Positions 9,601-21,659 of a DNA stretch of 64,000 nt are shown in pieces. This DNA comes from Microcebus murinus. Its lineage: Eukaryota > Chordata > Mammalia > Primates > Cheirogaleidae. The position numbers were made by a program, and so were the translations under genes. The stretch lies in the NCBI RefSeq assembly GCF_040939455.1, contig NC_134112.1, positions 17,758,501 to 17,822,500 of the forward strand. The letters are read 5' to 3'. Position 1 is the first letter of the stretch. Each line of letters opens with the position of its first letter. A model generated the notes under the pieces. The model was not told the origin of the DNA. It ran no database searches and worked only from the letters and a program-made list of their open reading frames with translations.

Positions 9601-11015
9601 GTTCAGATTTTCTCCATTGTTTTTAAACCACCTCCCTCCCTTATTCTCAGCAAAAAATAGAAACTGTCAGAGAGGCGCTCCAACAACTTCATGCCTCCAC
9701 ACTCATAAACTCGCTCGTGCCTACAGCCATCCTTTCAAATGTCACAGTGGATTAGGTGTCCCCCTGTCTGAGGCACATATCTCTGCCCATTCCCTGTATT
9801 CCATCTCTTCGTATCTATTCTCTGTGTCCTGTCTCCTCCTGCCTTCTGAGAACTTCACTAAGTGGGTTATTTATTCAACAAGCCTCTGCATTCTGCAGTT
9901 ACCACTGCACTGAAATTCTCAACAAGGTCAACAAGAACCTCTTTGCTCAATCCAATAGACTCTTATTTTACTTGACCTCTCTGCAGCATTTGATACTAGC
10001 GACCTGCATTCACATCCCTTAATTTGTGAAACCACAATTTCCTAGTTTTCCTCCTAGATCTTTGTGTCTTTGTTTTACCTTCCAGGACCTACTTCTGCTG
10101 TCATTTAATTGTCTGTGTGCCTCAGAGTTGTGTCCTAGTTAGTTTCTTCCTGACTCACTTTTTGCTCTCTCCTTTCTGTGGTTTCATTCACTCCCATGGC
10201 TTCCGTGACCATATATAGGCTACTAAGTCCTAAATATAAATTTCTAGTCCAGTTTTCTCTCCTGACTACAAATCTACATATCTGTCTTCAAAATATCTGT
10301 CCTGGATGTTCTAAGATATCTCAAACTCATTTTACCTGCTTTTATGTTTCTAGGCTCTAAATAATCAACCTGGTTGAATAAAGCACTCAGCCCCTTCCTC
10401 TCTCACCTCCTACAGCCATCAGAAAGCCATCAGTTTTTCCTTTTCAACTCTCTAATTTCTACATTACTCTGCATCTCCATTACTATTCTAGTTAAGCCAA
10501 TATTATCTTCTGCCTCAACCCCTTGCAATAGCCTTTCTGCCTGGTGCCTTGTTCTACAACGCATTCTTCACATTGTACTCAGAATGACCTTTCTAAACTT
10601 TAACTATGTTAATCCTCTGTTTAAAGTCTTAAAACTTTCCCTCAGGAAACTTGCATGATATGTTTCCTCATTTATGGCTTGTTCTCTCTAAACCCTAGCA
10701 AGCCTTGCTGCTCCCATTGTCTGGAATACTTTACTCCCCTTTTTACACTTGCATTCCTTATCTGGATTTTCCTTTAAGTCTCAGCCATCATTTTCTCTAA
10801 AAGCCATCATTGATTTCCCACGACTGGGCTAGGGTTCTTCTAGCCTCCCACCATACCTTGTGTTTACTCCTATGGTGGTACTGATACCACCATTTACACA
10901 GTTTTGTAAATACTTGTCTCTCTTCCATTAAAGTCTAAATTCCTTAAAGGCAGAAACTCATCTTGTTCACCTCTGTAGCCCCAGCACCTAGCACAGGGTA
11001 TGGTATTCATTACTT
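9600..11015 (+). mobile_element. L2 LINE, decayed ORF2 to 3' end
   Basis: Tracks the L2 layout for about 1.4 kb: 'ctctctgcagcatttgatact' (reverse transcriptase region), 'cagaatgacctttctaaac', 'ccctagcaagccttgctgctcccattgtctggaatac', 'ctcagccatcattttctctaaaagcc', ending 'ctctgtagccccagcacctagcacaggg'. Frames are broken by many stops, so it is a fossil. Confidence 0.75.
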
Positions 11016-11284
11016 CATTCAGCAGCTACTTCTTGAGTGATAACTAGGTACTAGACACTAGCACAGGGACTAAAGTATGGAATGGGGAGCCCTCAAGGGG
11101 GATCTCTGAGATGTCTGGGAATCCAGGCAGTCAATGTTTTAATTATGATACTAAGACTTATTTTTTATCTTTTTTATTCCCATTCTCTCACAAGCACATA
11201 GTGTCATTTCCAGAGACTATGTGAAGTATGATAATTGCAACAGATTCAATGTAAAAACACATAAAATAATCCATCTTCTGTTAA

Positions 11285-11455
11285 ACTAAACATTAAAAGG
11301 ATTTGCATAGGAAGGGATGAGGGATGAAAAATTACTGATGGGGTACAATGTACACCAAAAGCCCAAGCTACACCACTGTACAATGTATACTTATAATGGA
11401 ATTCAACTTGCACTCCTTAAATCTATTAAAATAAAAATTGTTAAAGGATTTTCAA
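11285..11455 (+). mobile_element. L1 3'-UTR end
   Basis: 'gatggggtacaatgtacacc', 'aaaagcccaagctacaccactgtacaatgtatac' and 'cactccttaaatctattaaaataaaaat' correspond to the terminal 3' UTR of primate or eutherian L1. Confidence 0.6.
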
Positions 11456-12846
11456 AAATGTAAAACAATGGTACTCTTCAAACTATTTTTATTTGATTTG
11501 GAAGATGGAGTTACGTTTCATGAAAATTTGTTTTTTATGTTACCATGTTTATTTTTTAATGTATTCTAATGAATTATTTTTTAAATGAATTAGTAAGTAA
11601 TATTTTTAACCTTTGTTTTAATTTCTAATAGAGTAAATATCAGTCAATATAGTCCACATAAACAAAGACTCTTTGGGGTTTTCAATAATTTTTAAGAATG
11701 TAAAGAGGTCTTGAGACCAAAAGCTTGAGTTCTGCTGCACTAGCACACATGATGTGTGCTCAATGTAAATATGTTAAATATAAGCGAATGTCAGTTTGCC
11801 AGAACTGTGATGCACAGCTACTTTATGTTTCTTAATAAAAAAATTCCCCCAAATTCCCAGACTTCCTATCTGAATAGGTTAATAAACAGGGGTGGGGGAT
11901 TAATATCTGAATATGCATAAGTAAAATTATTCTTTAGGTGAATGTGATTTGTAAACTATGGAGTGCTGTACAAATATGCTTGTTTTGGTAATTGTCTGTG
12001 ATAAGTATGGACCAAGGTTCTAGCTGGTAGTAGAACCAGGAATACCTATAATAACCTGAAAATGAGAATTTTTAAAGCCAGCTATTTCATATCAATCTAA
12101 TCCATACAACAATTTTGTGAAATAGGTATTACCCTCATTTTTTAATTGAGAAAGCCAAGATTCAAAGAATTGATTTCACTTCAGTCTTAAAATTCTGTAA
12201 GGGCCTGAGACAACATTCAGGGAACTCATGTTTTTCCAATACATAACAAGATCTCAGGTGAAGAGATTTGTTCCTCTGTTGTCCTGAATCCTAGCCCTCA
12301 TTTGCTACTCATTTAGTCTGGTGAGAGGGTAAAGTAACTGTTGCAATTTTCAGGTATTTTTACCTTTAGTGCAAGAAGAAGGACCGGTGAATGCTCTGAG
12401 GTGTACATGAAGGTTCTCTTTAAGAGCTAACTCAGAAAATGACAGTACACATGAGATGGCACCTCTCCTAGAACAGATCCTGTCCTATTTTCTACATTAT
12501 TAAAAATTAGCAGACATGGTCAGATTGAGTGCTGGGGGTGGAACTTGAGATTTCAGTTGTGAAGTGGGTTAAGCAATCTACACTATTTCCCAGTTAAGAG
12601 TAATAATCCAAATATCCAAAAAATCCTTGAGTACTTTTTTCCTCCTTTGAAAGATAGTGGAAGAGGATTGAGAAATGATGTGAAAAAGAAAGAGCTATTA
12701 ACTAGCTGAAACTTTTATCTTGTGAAAATTAAAAATATTTAACTTATTCATAAAGCTGAAACTAGTTTAGTTTCATATGAATTAATATAGGGGTATTTTT
12801 TCTTTTCAAGTCAAATTTAAACTATGAAAACTCATAATTCAAGATA
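11456..12846. other. intergenic, mostly unique
   Basis: Includes a weak antisense MIR-like patch at about 12080-12200 ('aatctaatccatacaacaattttgtgaaataggtattaccctcattttttaattgag'). No gene seen. Confidence 0.5.
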
Positions 12847-13479
12847 CAGTCAGCCCTTCATACTTGTGGGTTCTACATCCATGGATTCAACCCACCACAG
12901 ATGGAAAAATATTTTTTTAAAAATCGCATCTGGAGGCAGGCCTGGTGGCTCACGCCTATAATCCCAGCACTCTGGGAGGCCAAGGCAGGAGAATTGCTTG
13001 AGGCCAGGAGTTCAATGGAGACCAGCCTGAGCAAAAAACAAGACCCTCATTTCTACAAAAAATAGAAAAATTAGCCAGCTGTGGTGCCATGGGCCTGTAG
13101 TCCCAGCAACTCAGGAGGCTGAGGCAGGAGGATTGTGTAAGCCCAGGAGTTTGAGGTTGCAGTGAGCTCTGATGATGGCATTGCACTCAGCCCAGGCCAC
13201 AGAGAAAGACCCTGTCTCAAAATAAAGTATCTGTACTGAAGATGTACAGACCTATTTTTCTTGTCATCATTCAGTACTTTGTAACAACTATTTACATATC
13301 ATTTACATTGTATTAGGTGTTACATAGTAATCTAGAGACGATTTAAAGTATACAAGAGGACGTGCATAGGTTATATGCAAATACTATGCCATTTCGTGTC
13401 AGGGACTTGAGCATCTGAAGATTTTGCTATCCACAGGAGGTCCTGGAACCAATCCCTCTCAGATACTGAGGGACGACTG
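12847..13479 (-). mobile_element. MER2-like Tigger transposon, split by an Alu
   Basis: On the minus strand it starts CAGTCGTCCCTCAGTATC (from 13479) with 'gggattggttccaggacc', 'gatgctcaagtccctga', 'tagtatttgcatataacctatgcac'. The left end reads CAGTCAGCCCTTCATACTTG. TA (12845-12846) flanks the left end and TG (mutated TA) the right, fitting the TA target of Tc1/mariner-type elements. An Alu (12931-13226) interrupts it, so the transposon is the older element. Confidence 0.8.
12931..13226 (+). repeat. Alu SINE, full dimer
   Basis: Left arm 'ctggtggctcacgcctataatcccagcactctgggaggcc', middle A-rich linker and right arm 'cagtgagctctgatgatggcattgcactcagccc', ending in a short A-rich tail. The 'tgatgatg' right-arm wording recurs in other Alus here. 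It interrupts the Tigger element. Confidence 0.9.
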
Positions 13480-13689
13480 TGTTACACAAGAGAAATATTC
13501 TCCCATCCACAAAATCTCTTTTAAGTGTCATAAAATACAAACACAAGGAATCAAGGTAAGTATGGTTTAAATATTTTTATATTTAACTTTTAAATATTTG
13601 GAAACCAATAGCACATTCTAATGTTAAATTTATGATTAAATAGCATAGTAATTAGAGGAAAGTTCTGTTGAGATAAAAGAATCTAACTA

Positions 13690-13800
13690 AAATAATTTTC
13701 ATATTCTGCAAATTACAGGGACTAGATATTGGCATGCCCTTTTATAGGTTAAGAATATGTAAGGTACAAGAAGTCAAGTGACTCTTGCAAGCTACACAAC
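13690..13800 (-). repeat. MIR-like fragment, antisense
   Basis: 'cccttttataggttaagaatatgtaaggtacaagaagtcaagtgactcttgcaagctacac' follows the antisense MIR core but is well diverged. Confidence 0.4.
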
Positions 13801-16800
13801 TAATGAACAAAAATTATAAAAAGCCTCATAGCTTCCTTTTTCTTTTTAAAGATCAATCTTTACCCCACAGAGGAAGAAAAGCTAACAGACATAGTAATGA
13901 TAACAAAACAAAAGAAAATGAGAGAACCATGCAGCTTGAAGCCCAGAGATTTAAACAAATAGCAAAAAATGAGAGCAAATCTTAAATTCTTCACCTCAGG
14001 AGGGGTTTTTCTTTTTCCCACCAGCCAAGAAGTGAGTGGGGCAGGAAGCAGTGCAGAAATAGGAAGTTTGAATCCAGACCTCCCCGAGAGGGTGGATTTA
14101 TCACAATTTATCCCTGGAGGCTCAAGGAATTTTCAGATTGGAGGGCTCTCCTGGAAATTTAGTTCTAATGCAGATGAGAGCCACACCTCTGTCTGCGGAC
14201 TTCTTAGCACTGGTAATGGGCTAGCAGCACAGTTGCTTCTGGGACTGAGGAAAGAGAGGAGACCATTTACTTCAGAGTTCTTTTGCTAATCAGTGCCTTA
14301 TTATAGAGCTATCCAACTTGATTCCAAAGTAGAAATACCACTGAACACAATACTGGAGGAAAATCCAAAGGACATAAAAGAAAATCTATTAGAAGTGGAA
14401 AAAGCCATCGTTGCCAACTCCCTTTGGTGTTTCCTACCAGCGAACCAGAAACTAACTGAAATAGGAAATTAGGGACTCATGAGTCTGTGGAAAACCAGCT
14501 GCTTCAACAACCAGACTTAATATATTGACTTTAGCATTGCCTAAGTGCCTCCTGTGATGTAAGAGGCTCCTGAAAGTGAATCGGATTGAACTTAAGTTTA
14601 CGTAGATGCAACGTGTAAAGTTAGAAAAAGGCTGTCACTTTCACAAGTGGTAGGAACCTGCCCTCTCCAAGTTGTCCTTTCTGCAGACCTCTGATGAGTG
14701 ACTATTTCCTGAAGTTGCCCCTCAGAGACCTCATATCCAGGAAAACAGGAAATTTGGAGAGGAAGCAAATGCCTGTATGAGACTGATGTGCTTGTTTTAA
14801 GTGAAGCAGTTGCAGTGGATTACCATGGAGACTGACTGGAGGAAGACAAATGCTTAGTAATAGTCAAAATAGTGTGTCATTACTCCCCTCCTTTGTAAGG
14901 CTCCCAAAAACTCAGACTCTTTCTTGTACTGTGTCTCTAATCATTTGATATTGATTGGATCCTATTTTAGGGAGGTACTTAAGCATCTGATAAAAAAATA
15001 AAAGAGCAAATGATGGTGTTTTGTGATTGTTGTCTATGACGTGATCCATTCCGTGGATGGAATCATGATTATGATTTATTTATGGTTTTTGGTTGATTAT
15101 TCTTTCTTCTTTTATTTGCTCTCAGAAATTTAGCAGTAAATGATAACATCTTGCTAACCAACCATTATAAACATAAACAGATTTTGTGAAACCAAAATAA
15201 TGGTCATCTTTGTCATCTAAAATGGTAATAGCAATACAGCATTAAACACTGGTGTTGAACTGTAGATATTTCCCTCTCAAGTTCTTATTCCAAAAGGCTA
15301 TATTTGTGTCCTAATAAAATCTAGTATCTTAGAGTTGGAAGAGACCTTGTAATTCTAATCTGCTACCTACCAAATTCAAGATCTTCCCAATTATGATTTT
15401 TTTGTCATGTGTACAGCCCGCAATACCAACTATTAAAACTCTAAATGTTAGGATTTGAATTTAAATGAAGCAGCTGTATTGCAGGTGATATGACATTGCC
15501 TCGTAGCTCTATAGCTCACATATGGCATAAGCATAATTCCCTTTCCCTTTCACGACTTATGACACACAAGTGAGCAAACTCTTTAGAAATCCTGTTTCTG
15601 ATAAAAGTGTTCATTTAATTGTCCATTATTTTAAAATACATTTTTGCTTTGAGCTACATGTCAGTGACATTTGGATGCTGTCAATGAGCACCGGACATTT
15701 AAAATGTTTTCTCTTGTAAAATCCAGCTGTTTTTGAAAATCTAGGAGCAAACAAGACTATGAGTTACTTTTGCCATGGGACTGCAGACCCCAAGGTAGAC
15801 TAAATCTTAGCTATCTAATGCTGGACCTAGCATAAGGCCTCGCACATAGTAGGCACTCAAATATTCACTGGAAATGATTGCATTTATTTGGGGGATTCCT
15901 GTGTGGATTAGGAAATTAAATAGAGTAGAAAAAGTAACACCAAAAGACACAAAAAGTAGAATGTGAGTCAGATGAAAGGCTCAGTCTCTTCTGCCATTGG
16001 CAAGGTTGGGTGCAGAGAACAAGTTCACCTTTACTTCTCTTGTTTCAGCCCAGCTGCTTCTAGCCCTTCTCCTTCTTGATCAGTTCTAGATAAGAGGCAG
16101 GCTGACTCTTAGCTTCCTAAGATATATATTAAATTATTAGGGAAAAGTAAGCACAAGCCTTCCCAGACCTGTGGTGCAACCAAGGTGAACTCTGAAAAGA
16201 GAGAAGAGATGGAAAAGATCACAAAAGTAGAACCCTCTTTTCAATCACTGGCAAATGCTCTCCCCCTTCCTCTGCTTTTGTCACCAATGTGCAACAGTCT
16301 CCAGCAAAACCACCTTTCACTTTACGTGTGAAATAATTGCTGAAGGAAGAAAGAAATATTAGACCTTGGGACCATTTTCTTCTGGCTACTATGGCTGTGT
16401 CATTCTGGCTGACTCACTTCATTGGGATATCTGAAGAATGTCAACTATGTGAAGGTGACTGAGGATGGCTGCAGAGCAGAATGTAGATCTTCAAGTAATT
16501 TCAAATTTCCTTTCTATCTCTTTCTCAAAGAAGAAATAAGGATTCAGAGATGGGTGGTCAGGGAGAGGAAATGTGTTAAAACCCAGCTTTAAAGCATGCA
16601 TTAAATTTACCTAGCCATTAGGTCGATCTAGGGTGATTTAATTACCTCATTGTAAAGACTAATGTACTATAAATGATCTACCACAGGTGAGCTATGTACT
16701 CTCATTAATTAAAGGAGAAAATTACGTAGGAAATATTTTCTTGATTTTCTTCTCATTGTTTTGCAGTTTATGTAATGAAAAGTGGGGATAATTCAAAGGG

Positions 16801-17065
16801 AAAATACTTTAGTAACTTCTTCCTGTAATCTTAATGCCATGCCAAAATGAAGTACATCAAAATACAAATTGTTTGCAAACCTCCAAAGATCCTTGAAATT
16901 CCCCAAGTTTCACAATGAACATCTCATTAAATAAACTGGAACAAGCAAGGAAGGTAAGGGCAATGAAGGAAGGAACAGAGAGGAGTGGCAGGAGCAAGAG
17001 ACTAGAGCAGCTTGCTCACACCACAGGGACCTCAGCCCAGAGCAGAAGGAAATGACTTCTCCATT
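13801..17065. other. intergenic, long mostly repeat-free block
   Basis: About 3.2 kb with few recognisable repeats. A CR1/L3-like patch lies at 15322-15380 ('ttagagttggaagagaccttgtaattctaat') and an L2-like 3' end at 15795-15875 ('cctcgcacatagtaggcactcaaata'). AT-rich homeobox-like clusters occur at 15040-15260 and 16600-16760. Open frames at 13785-14289 have no recognisable domain and I do not call them genes. Confidence 0.5.
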
Positions 17066-17573
17066 GGTCTATTTGGGCTGCTGTAACAAAATACCATAGA
17101 CTGGGGGGCTTAAACAACAGAAATTTATTTTCTCACAGTTCTGGAGGCTAAAAGTCCAAGACAAAGGTGATGGCAAATTTGGTTTGTCCCAAGGCTTCTC
17201 TCCTTGGTTGGCCGACTACTGCCATCTCACTGTGTCCTCACGAGGTCTTTCCTATGTGTGTGTACGTCTTTGGTTTCTTTTTGTGTGTCTAAATTTCCTC
17301 TTATTAGGACACCAGTCAGATTGGATTAGGGCCACCCTAATGGCCTCATTTTAACTTAACCACCCTTTTAAAGGCCCTGTCTCCAAATTCAGTCCCATTC
17401 TGAGGTACTGGGGGTTAGGGCTTCAACATATGTATAGTTCAAGGCAACCTCTTGAGCTTCTGGGCTCAAGCCATCCTCCCACTTCAGCTTCCCAAGTAAC
17501 TGGGACTATGGGTGCAAGCTACCATGTCCAACCAACATATAAATTTTTGAGGGACATAATTCATTCCATAACA
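17066..17573 (-). mobile_element. MLT1-type MaLR LTR, antisense, interrupted
   Basis: The antisense LTR pattern is clear: 'gggctgctgtaacaaaataccatagactggggggcttaaacaacagaaattta', 'ctcacagttctggaggctaaaagtcc', 'ctgggggttagggcttcaacatatg' and a terminal 'gacataattcattccataaca'. An Alu-derived fragment sits inside it near the end. No retroviral internal genes are attached. Confidence 0.85.
17432..17532 (-). repeat. Alu left-arm-like fragment nested in MLT1
   Basis: 'ttctgggctcaagccatcctcccacttcagcttcccaagtaactgggactat' is the antisense left-arm core. It is flanked by CAACATAT at 17424-17431 and again at 17533-17540, consistent with a target duplication made when it inserted into the LTR. Confidence 0.75.
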
Positions 17574-17599
17574 TTCTCCCTGTGAGTAAGCAAAGTCTG

Positions 17600-18060
17600 G
17601 TTAATATGTATACCTTTTGACTTGGTAATTCTTCTTCTAAATATTTATCCTAGAAAAACAATTAGTACAATTTCAAAGGACATTTGCATAAGGATATTCA
17701 TCGTAGCACTGATTGAAACAGTGAAAAATTGTAAACAACCCAATTGTCCACTAATGGGAGATTTGCATCATAAATTATGGTCCAACCATACAAACAGAAT
17801 AATAAGCCTGGAAAGATGTCTGTCATTAGTCAAAACCTAAAGTCGCAAAACACTATATATAGTCTAACCTTATGTTGAAAAATTACATCATATATTTGTA
17901 TGTACCTAGATAAAGATCTGAAAGGATATATATCAAACTGTTAGGAATGGTTACCTCTAAGGTAAGAGCTTTGGAATGGGGCCTTTCACTTTTCATTTTT
18001 CTACTTATGTAATATGAATTTTTGTAACATATGTGTTTGCCTTTGTAATTAAGAATTAAA
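17600..18060 (+). mobile_element. L1M 3'-end fragment
   Basis: 'taaggatattcatcgtagcactgattgaaacagtgaaaaattgtaaacaacccaattgtccactaatggga' and 'aaactgttaggaatggttacctct' followed by 'tgaatttttgtaaca' match the end of old L1 elements. Confidence 0.75.
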
Positions 18061-18169
18061 CCAAGAATTGTTAAATGATTTCCTGAGGATCATGAGGTGG
18101 ACAGGTTTAAGGCCTCTAAAATGTGACAAACAATATCACAAATAACCAAAGCTACCTCTATTAAGCATC

Positions 18170-18400
18170 TACTACTTATTTCTTTGGCAAATATTTTTGA
18201 GCCCCTATGTCCTAGGCATTGCTGGACACTTCATGTATATGAAAACTTATCCTCACAAAACTTCTCAAGGCAAGTATTACTATTTTTGTTTTATCATGGC
18301 AGAAAACAAAGCTCAGAGAAGTCAAGTAATTTGCAAAAGTTGCACAGTTAATAAGCAACACAGCTAAGTCCATTTTATCATGCTGCCTTATAAAATTACT
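18170..18400 (-). repeat. MIR SINE, antisense
   Basis: 'aaacttatcctcacaaaacttctcaaggcaagtattactatttttgttttatcatggcagaaaacaaagctcagagaagtcaagtaattt' is the antisense MIR core. Confidence 0.7.
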
Positions 18401-19490
18401 TTCTCCTCTTATGTATACAGGATATAGAAAAATGCCATCCAGCTTGACATTATCTTAGAATATTACTCACAGGTCATTACTATATTCCCTCAGCAAATAA
18501 ACTACCATCTCTAAATCTAAATATATGTATTTGGTAGCCACTAGTCAGAAGTATTTGCCAAACCAATTTTGAACTCACAAGTGATATTGACAAGTAGAAG
18601 AAGATCCCGGGGTGTTGAGCTCTCAGTAAACTGTCATGGTGGTGGGGTGGGGAGGAGCCTCAGGAGAGCCACTCTTGTTTACTCTGTTTATTGTAGCATG
18701 GGGTGGTGCTAGTGTTTGGAATACTAATAAAGCAGTGTCTGGGTCTATAACTTCAGCCATCAAAAGACAGAGGCTTTGATGGATTATGACCACTGATGAC
18801 CGTCTTTGTGAGAAGAGTACACACACTTATTGTTCCCTGTGAAAAATGAAGACTTTGTATAAATAGGCTTGTACAGTGGTATGAAAAGTACTTCAAGAGA
18901 ATCTCTGAAGCAGCAGAACTCTTGACCATCCGTCTCCTGAAATCTTATCATTTCTCCTCCTTAGGAGCCGTTGGGAGGTGCTATCGTGTATCTACAAGTG
19001 TGATTTCAGGGAATTCAGCACATCTTCCCACCCTCTCTAGCTCCTGATCTCACCTTCATTCCGCTAAGCACCTGATCTCTGTTCAAAGGCAGTTGGTCCC
19101 CAAAGCACAGTGCTCTATCTGTCATCAGACGTGTGCTCTTTGATGGCAATAGAGGCGAAGAGTGTGAGAATAGTAGGCCCTTCCTCTGGCATTGTGGAAG
19201 AAACAGGTAAAATTGAGGAGGATGTAGGCACAAAGAGAAACTTGCCAGTTTCCCTATGTTGCCTGGGTTGTAATGCTGGAAATCACGAGAACCCTGTCAG
19301 TCAGGAGTCACTGGGAGTTTGTGTTCCCCGCCACTGAGGGGAGTATGGAAATAGCCAGGTGCCTGATACCTCCTGCGAGCAGAGCCCCTAATGCTCAAAT
19401 GGTCTCCCTCGCTACCGCCCTGGGTGAGCCCGAGAAGCCTTTGCCCCAGTCCTTGTAGGCACCATAGAGGGACAAAAAGAACAGGGACTT
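18401..19490. other. intergenic, unique
   Basis: About 1.1 kb with no clear repeat. Several short overlapping frames on both strands (18623-19458) lack domains. A lncRNA exon is possible but not supported. Confidence 0.5.
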
Positions 19491-19494
19491 TGCA

Positions 19495-19640
19495 AGTAGG
19501 ATGGAGTTAAGCTCAAATCACAACTCGGCCACTTACCGGCTATCTGACATTGGGCCAATCAACCTGTCTCACAGGGCTATCGTGAAGAGCAAGTGCGATT
19601 ATGTGCCTGCACAGTGCCTGCTACATGACAAGGACAAAAT
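19495..19640 (+). repeat. MIR SINE
   Basis: 'aagctcaaatcacaactcggccacttaccggctatctgacattgggcc' and 'gtgcctgcacagtgcctgcta' match the MIR core and tail. Confidence 0.7.
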
Positions 19641-19921
19641 ACACAATTGATCTTTGTTGGGGTCCTTGCTTAGTATTCCACCAGGACCAAAGCCCATACT
19701 TAGAACTAAGCCCCAGTAGCTCTGAGTACTGCCCCTTGCCCCAATCCTGCAGATTCTTTTCTCTAGGCTTGGTCCCTGTTTTCATAATCCTTCCGGCATC
19801 AGGATGCAGCTTCACACAAATATCCTGCCTGCTTACACCTGCCAACTGTACTGCAAGTGAAACACGGTGCCAGCTTCAGTCAACCTAGAGTCTGCTGGGC
19901 CCTTTAGACTTAGTGACTTAG

Positions 19922-20045
19922 GCCAGTGGTTCTCAGTCCTTCCTGGGACCACCTCAAACTTAAACCCCTCTGTGGGTAAGGCTTGGGATGGGGGAGATCC
20001 TGCATTTTTTAAAAGCTCCCCTTCCCTCCCTAGAAGGGCTACCTT
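19922..20045 (+). mobile_element. MER5A-like hAT fragment
   Basis: Starts CCAGTGGTTCTCAGTCCTT and keeps the 'ctgcattttttaaaagctcccc' core. The right end is lost. It is followed by a MIR/L2-like tail at about 20100-20170. Confidence 0.55.
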
Positions 20046-20540
20046 TCTAATCTTCAACTATTCTTGCTTTCCTGTAGAAGTTCCCAGCATGCTGTGTGAC
20101 CAAGGCCTTGGTATCCACTTTGCAGATAATAGGTGCTTAATAGATGTTTATTGTGCAAATAAATGCTCTCTGTTGGATGCTATTTTTTTCCTTACAAAGA
20201 TATTTAGCTGTGGAATTTATAAAATAATTTTAAAATAATGGCACATACCAGGTGTTCAATGAGGAATGGTTCATAAATGACCAGAACTTATTGCATTCTC
20301 AGGATGGATTTTGGGAGGACAACTATTTAGGAAAAGCCTGTGAATACAGAAATTCCATGGGAATGAATTAATTGATAGCACATGGAAGAATTTTATGAAG
20401 CGCGAAGGAATATGAAGAATAACAATGATGTTATACCATCCATATTGTAGTGTCAGTGTGTTCTAAGAGAACTGGAGTAAGCAACTTCTCACAGGTTACA
20501 GTGTGTGTCAACAAGAAGGAGAAAAGCAAGAAACGGGGCT

Positions 20541-20680
20541 TTTTGTTGTTGTTTACTTTTTATTATGAAAAAATTTAAAACATACACAAAAGAAAAAAGA
20601 AGAGTATAAGAAACTCTCATATCCACCACACAGCTTCAACAATAATCAACATTTTGTCTATATTGGACTACCCTAAGTAA
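20541..20680 (-). mobile_element. L1M 3'-end fragment, antisense
   Basis: 'actttttattatgaaaaaatttaaaacatacacaaaag', then 'ctctcatatccaccacacagcttcaacaataatcaacattttg', is the antisense 3' end of an old L1. Related copies lie at 28500 and 48985. Confidence 0.6.
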
Positions 20681-21655
20681 TGCAAAATAGGACTTCTCAG
20701 TTTACTTTACAGATTGTTTGAAAAGAATTTATAAATAAATGCTCTAGGACTAAGTCAACATTCTTTGGGACGATTTAGAGATAACATGCACTCCCAGAGC
20801 CTATTTACATATATTTTTCAACATCTGGCTAACAATTCCTCTTTGAGTTAGCTGATTACAACATCCCAAACTCTGCACAATCTCCCGATGAGTGTATATA
20901 ATAGAGTCACTGTACTTGTCTCTAAAAAAACAACTTATTTATTTTCAGAACTTTAGAAAATTGTGGCTGTGTCCCCATCTGGGGTACAAAGGACCAGTGA
21001 GCCCAGTTTGTCATGGTTCCTGCATTTGATGACTGCAGATGTACCACCACCAGGCTAGTCTTATGACAACCCAGGAGCAGACTCAGTGAGACAGGCTGTG
21101 TTTTCTGGGTTCATCAACTGTTTACAGAAAGACTCTCTGAGTGTGAAAGTTTATACTCCTAAGGCAAAACATTAGGGGATGATTAGCAGTTTCACAGTGA
21201 ATACAAGTAATTTCTTGGAAATCACTATCATTTACATGGTTCAGCCATTTATTTAAATATATGGTGATGTTTCATAATTACTGGGTTTAGCTTTCCTATC
21301 TTTTTTTCTTCTTCTTCTTCAAATAACTGGTTTGTATTTTCTACTTTTAGTGCAAGTTCATCCATCAGGTGCTAAGTTGTACTCTGACATAGGGAACTAA
21401 AATCTTAATATTGCTTGAGCCATCATCTAAAGAGGTATCCATCATATCATGCTTATTGAATGTGTTTTCACATTAAATACATCATAATACTCAATGGGTA
21501 TTTGTTGAATGAACAGGGTTGGGTGTCCTCCTTCCAAATATTTTTCTGGCTGCTCATGTTTTAATACCATATTAATGTGGCTTTTATCATTTTAAAAATT
21601 CTCAGCTGTAACTAGAGTATTCTTTGGGATTCAAAATTTATTGTTGATAATCTCC
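20681..21655. other. intergenic, unique
   Basis: AT-rich sequence with a CTT-rich patch at 21300-21320. No gene or well-defined repeat seen. Confidence 0.45.
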
Positions 21656-21659
21656 CTAA

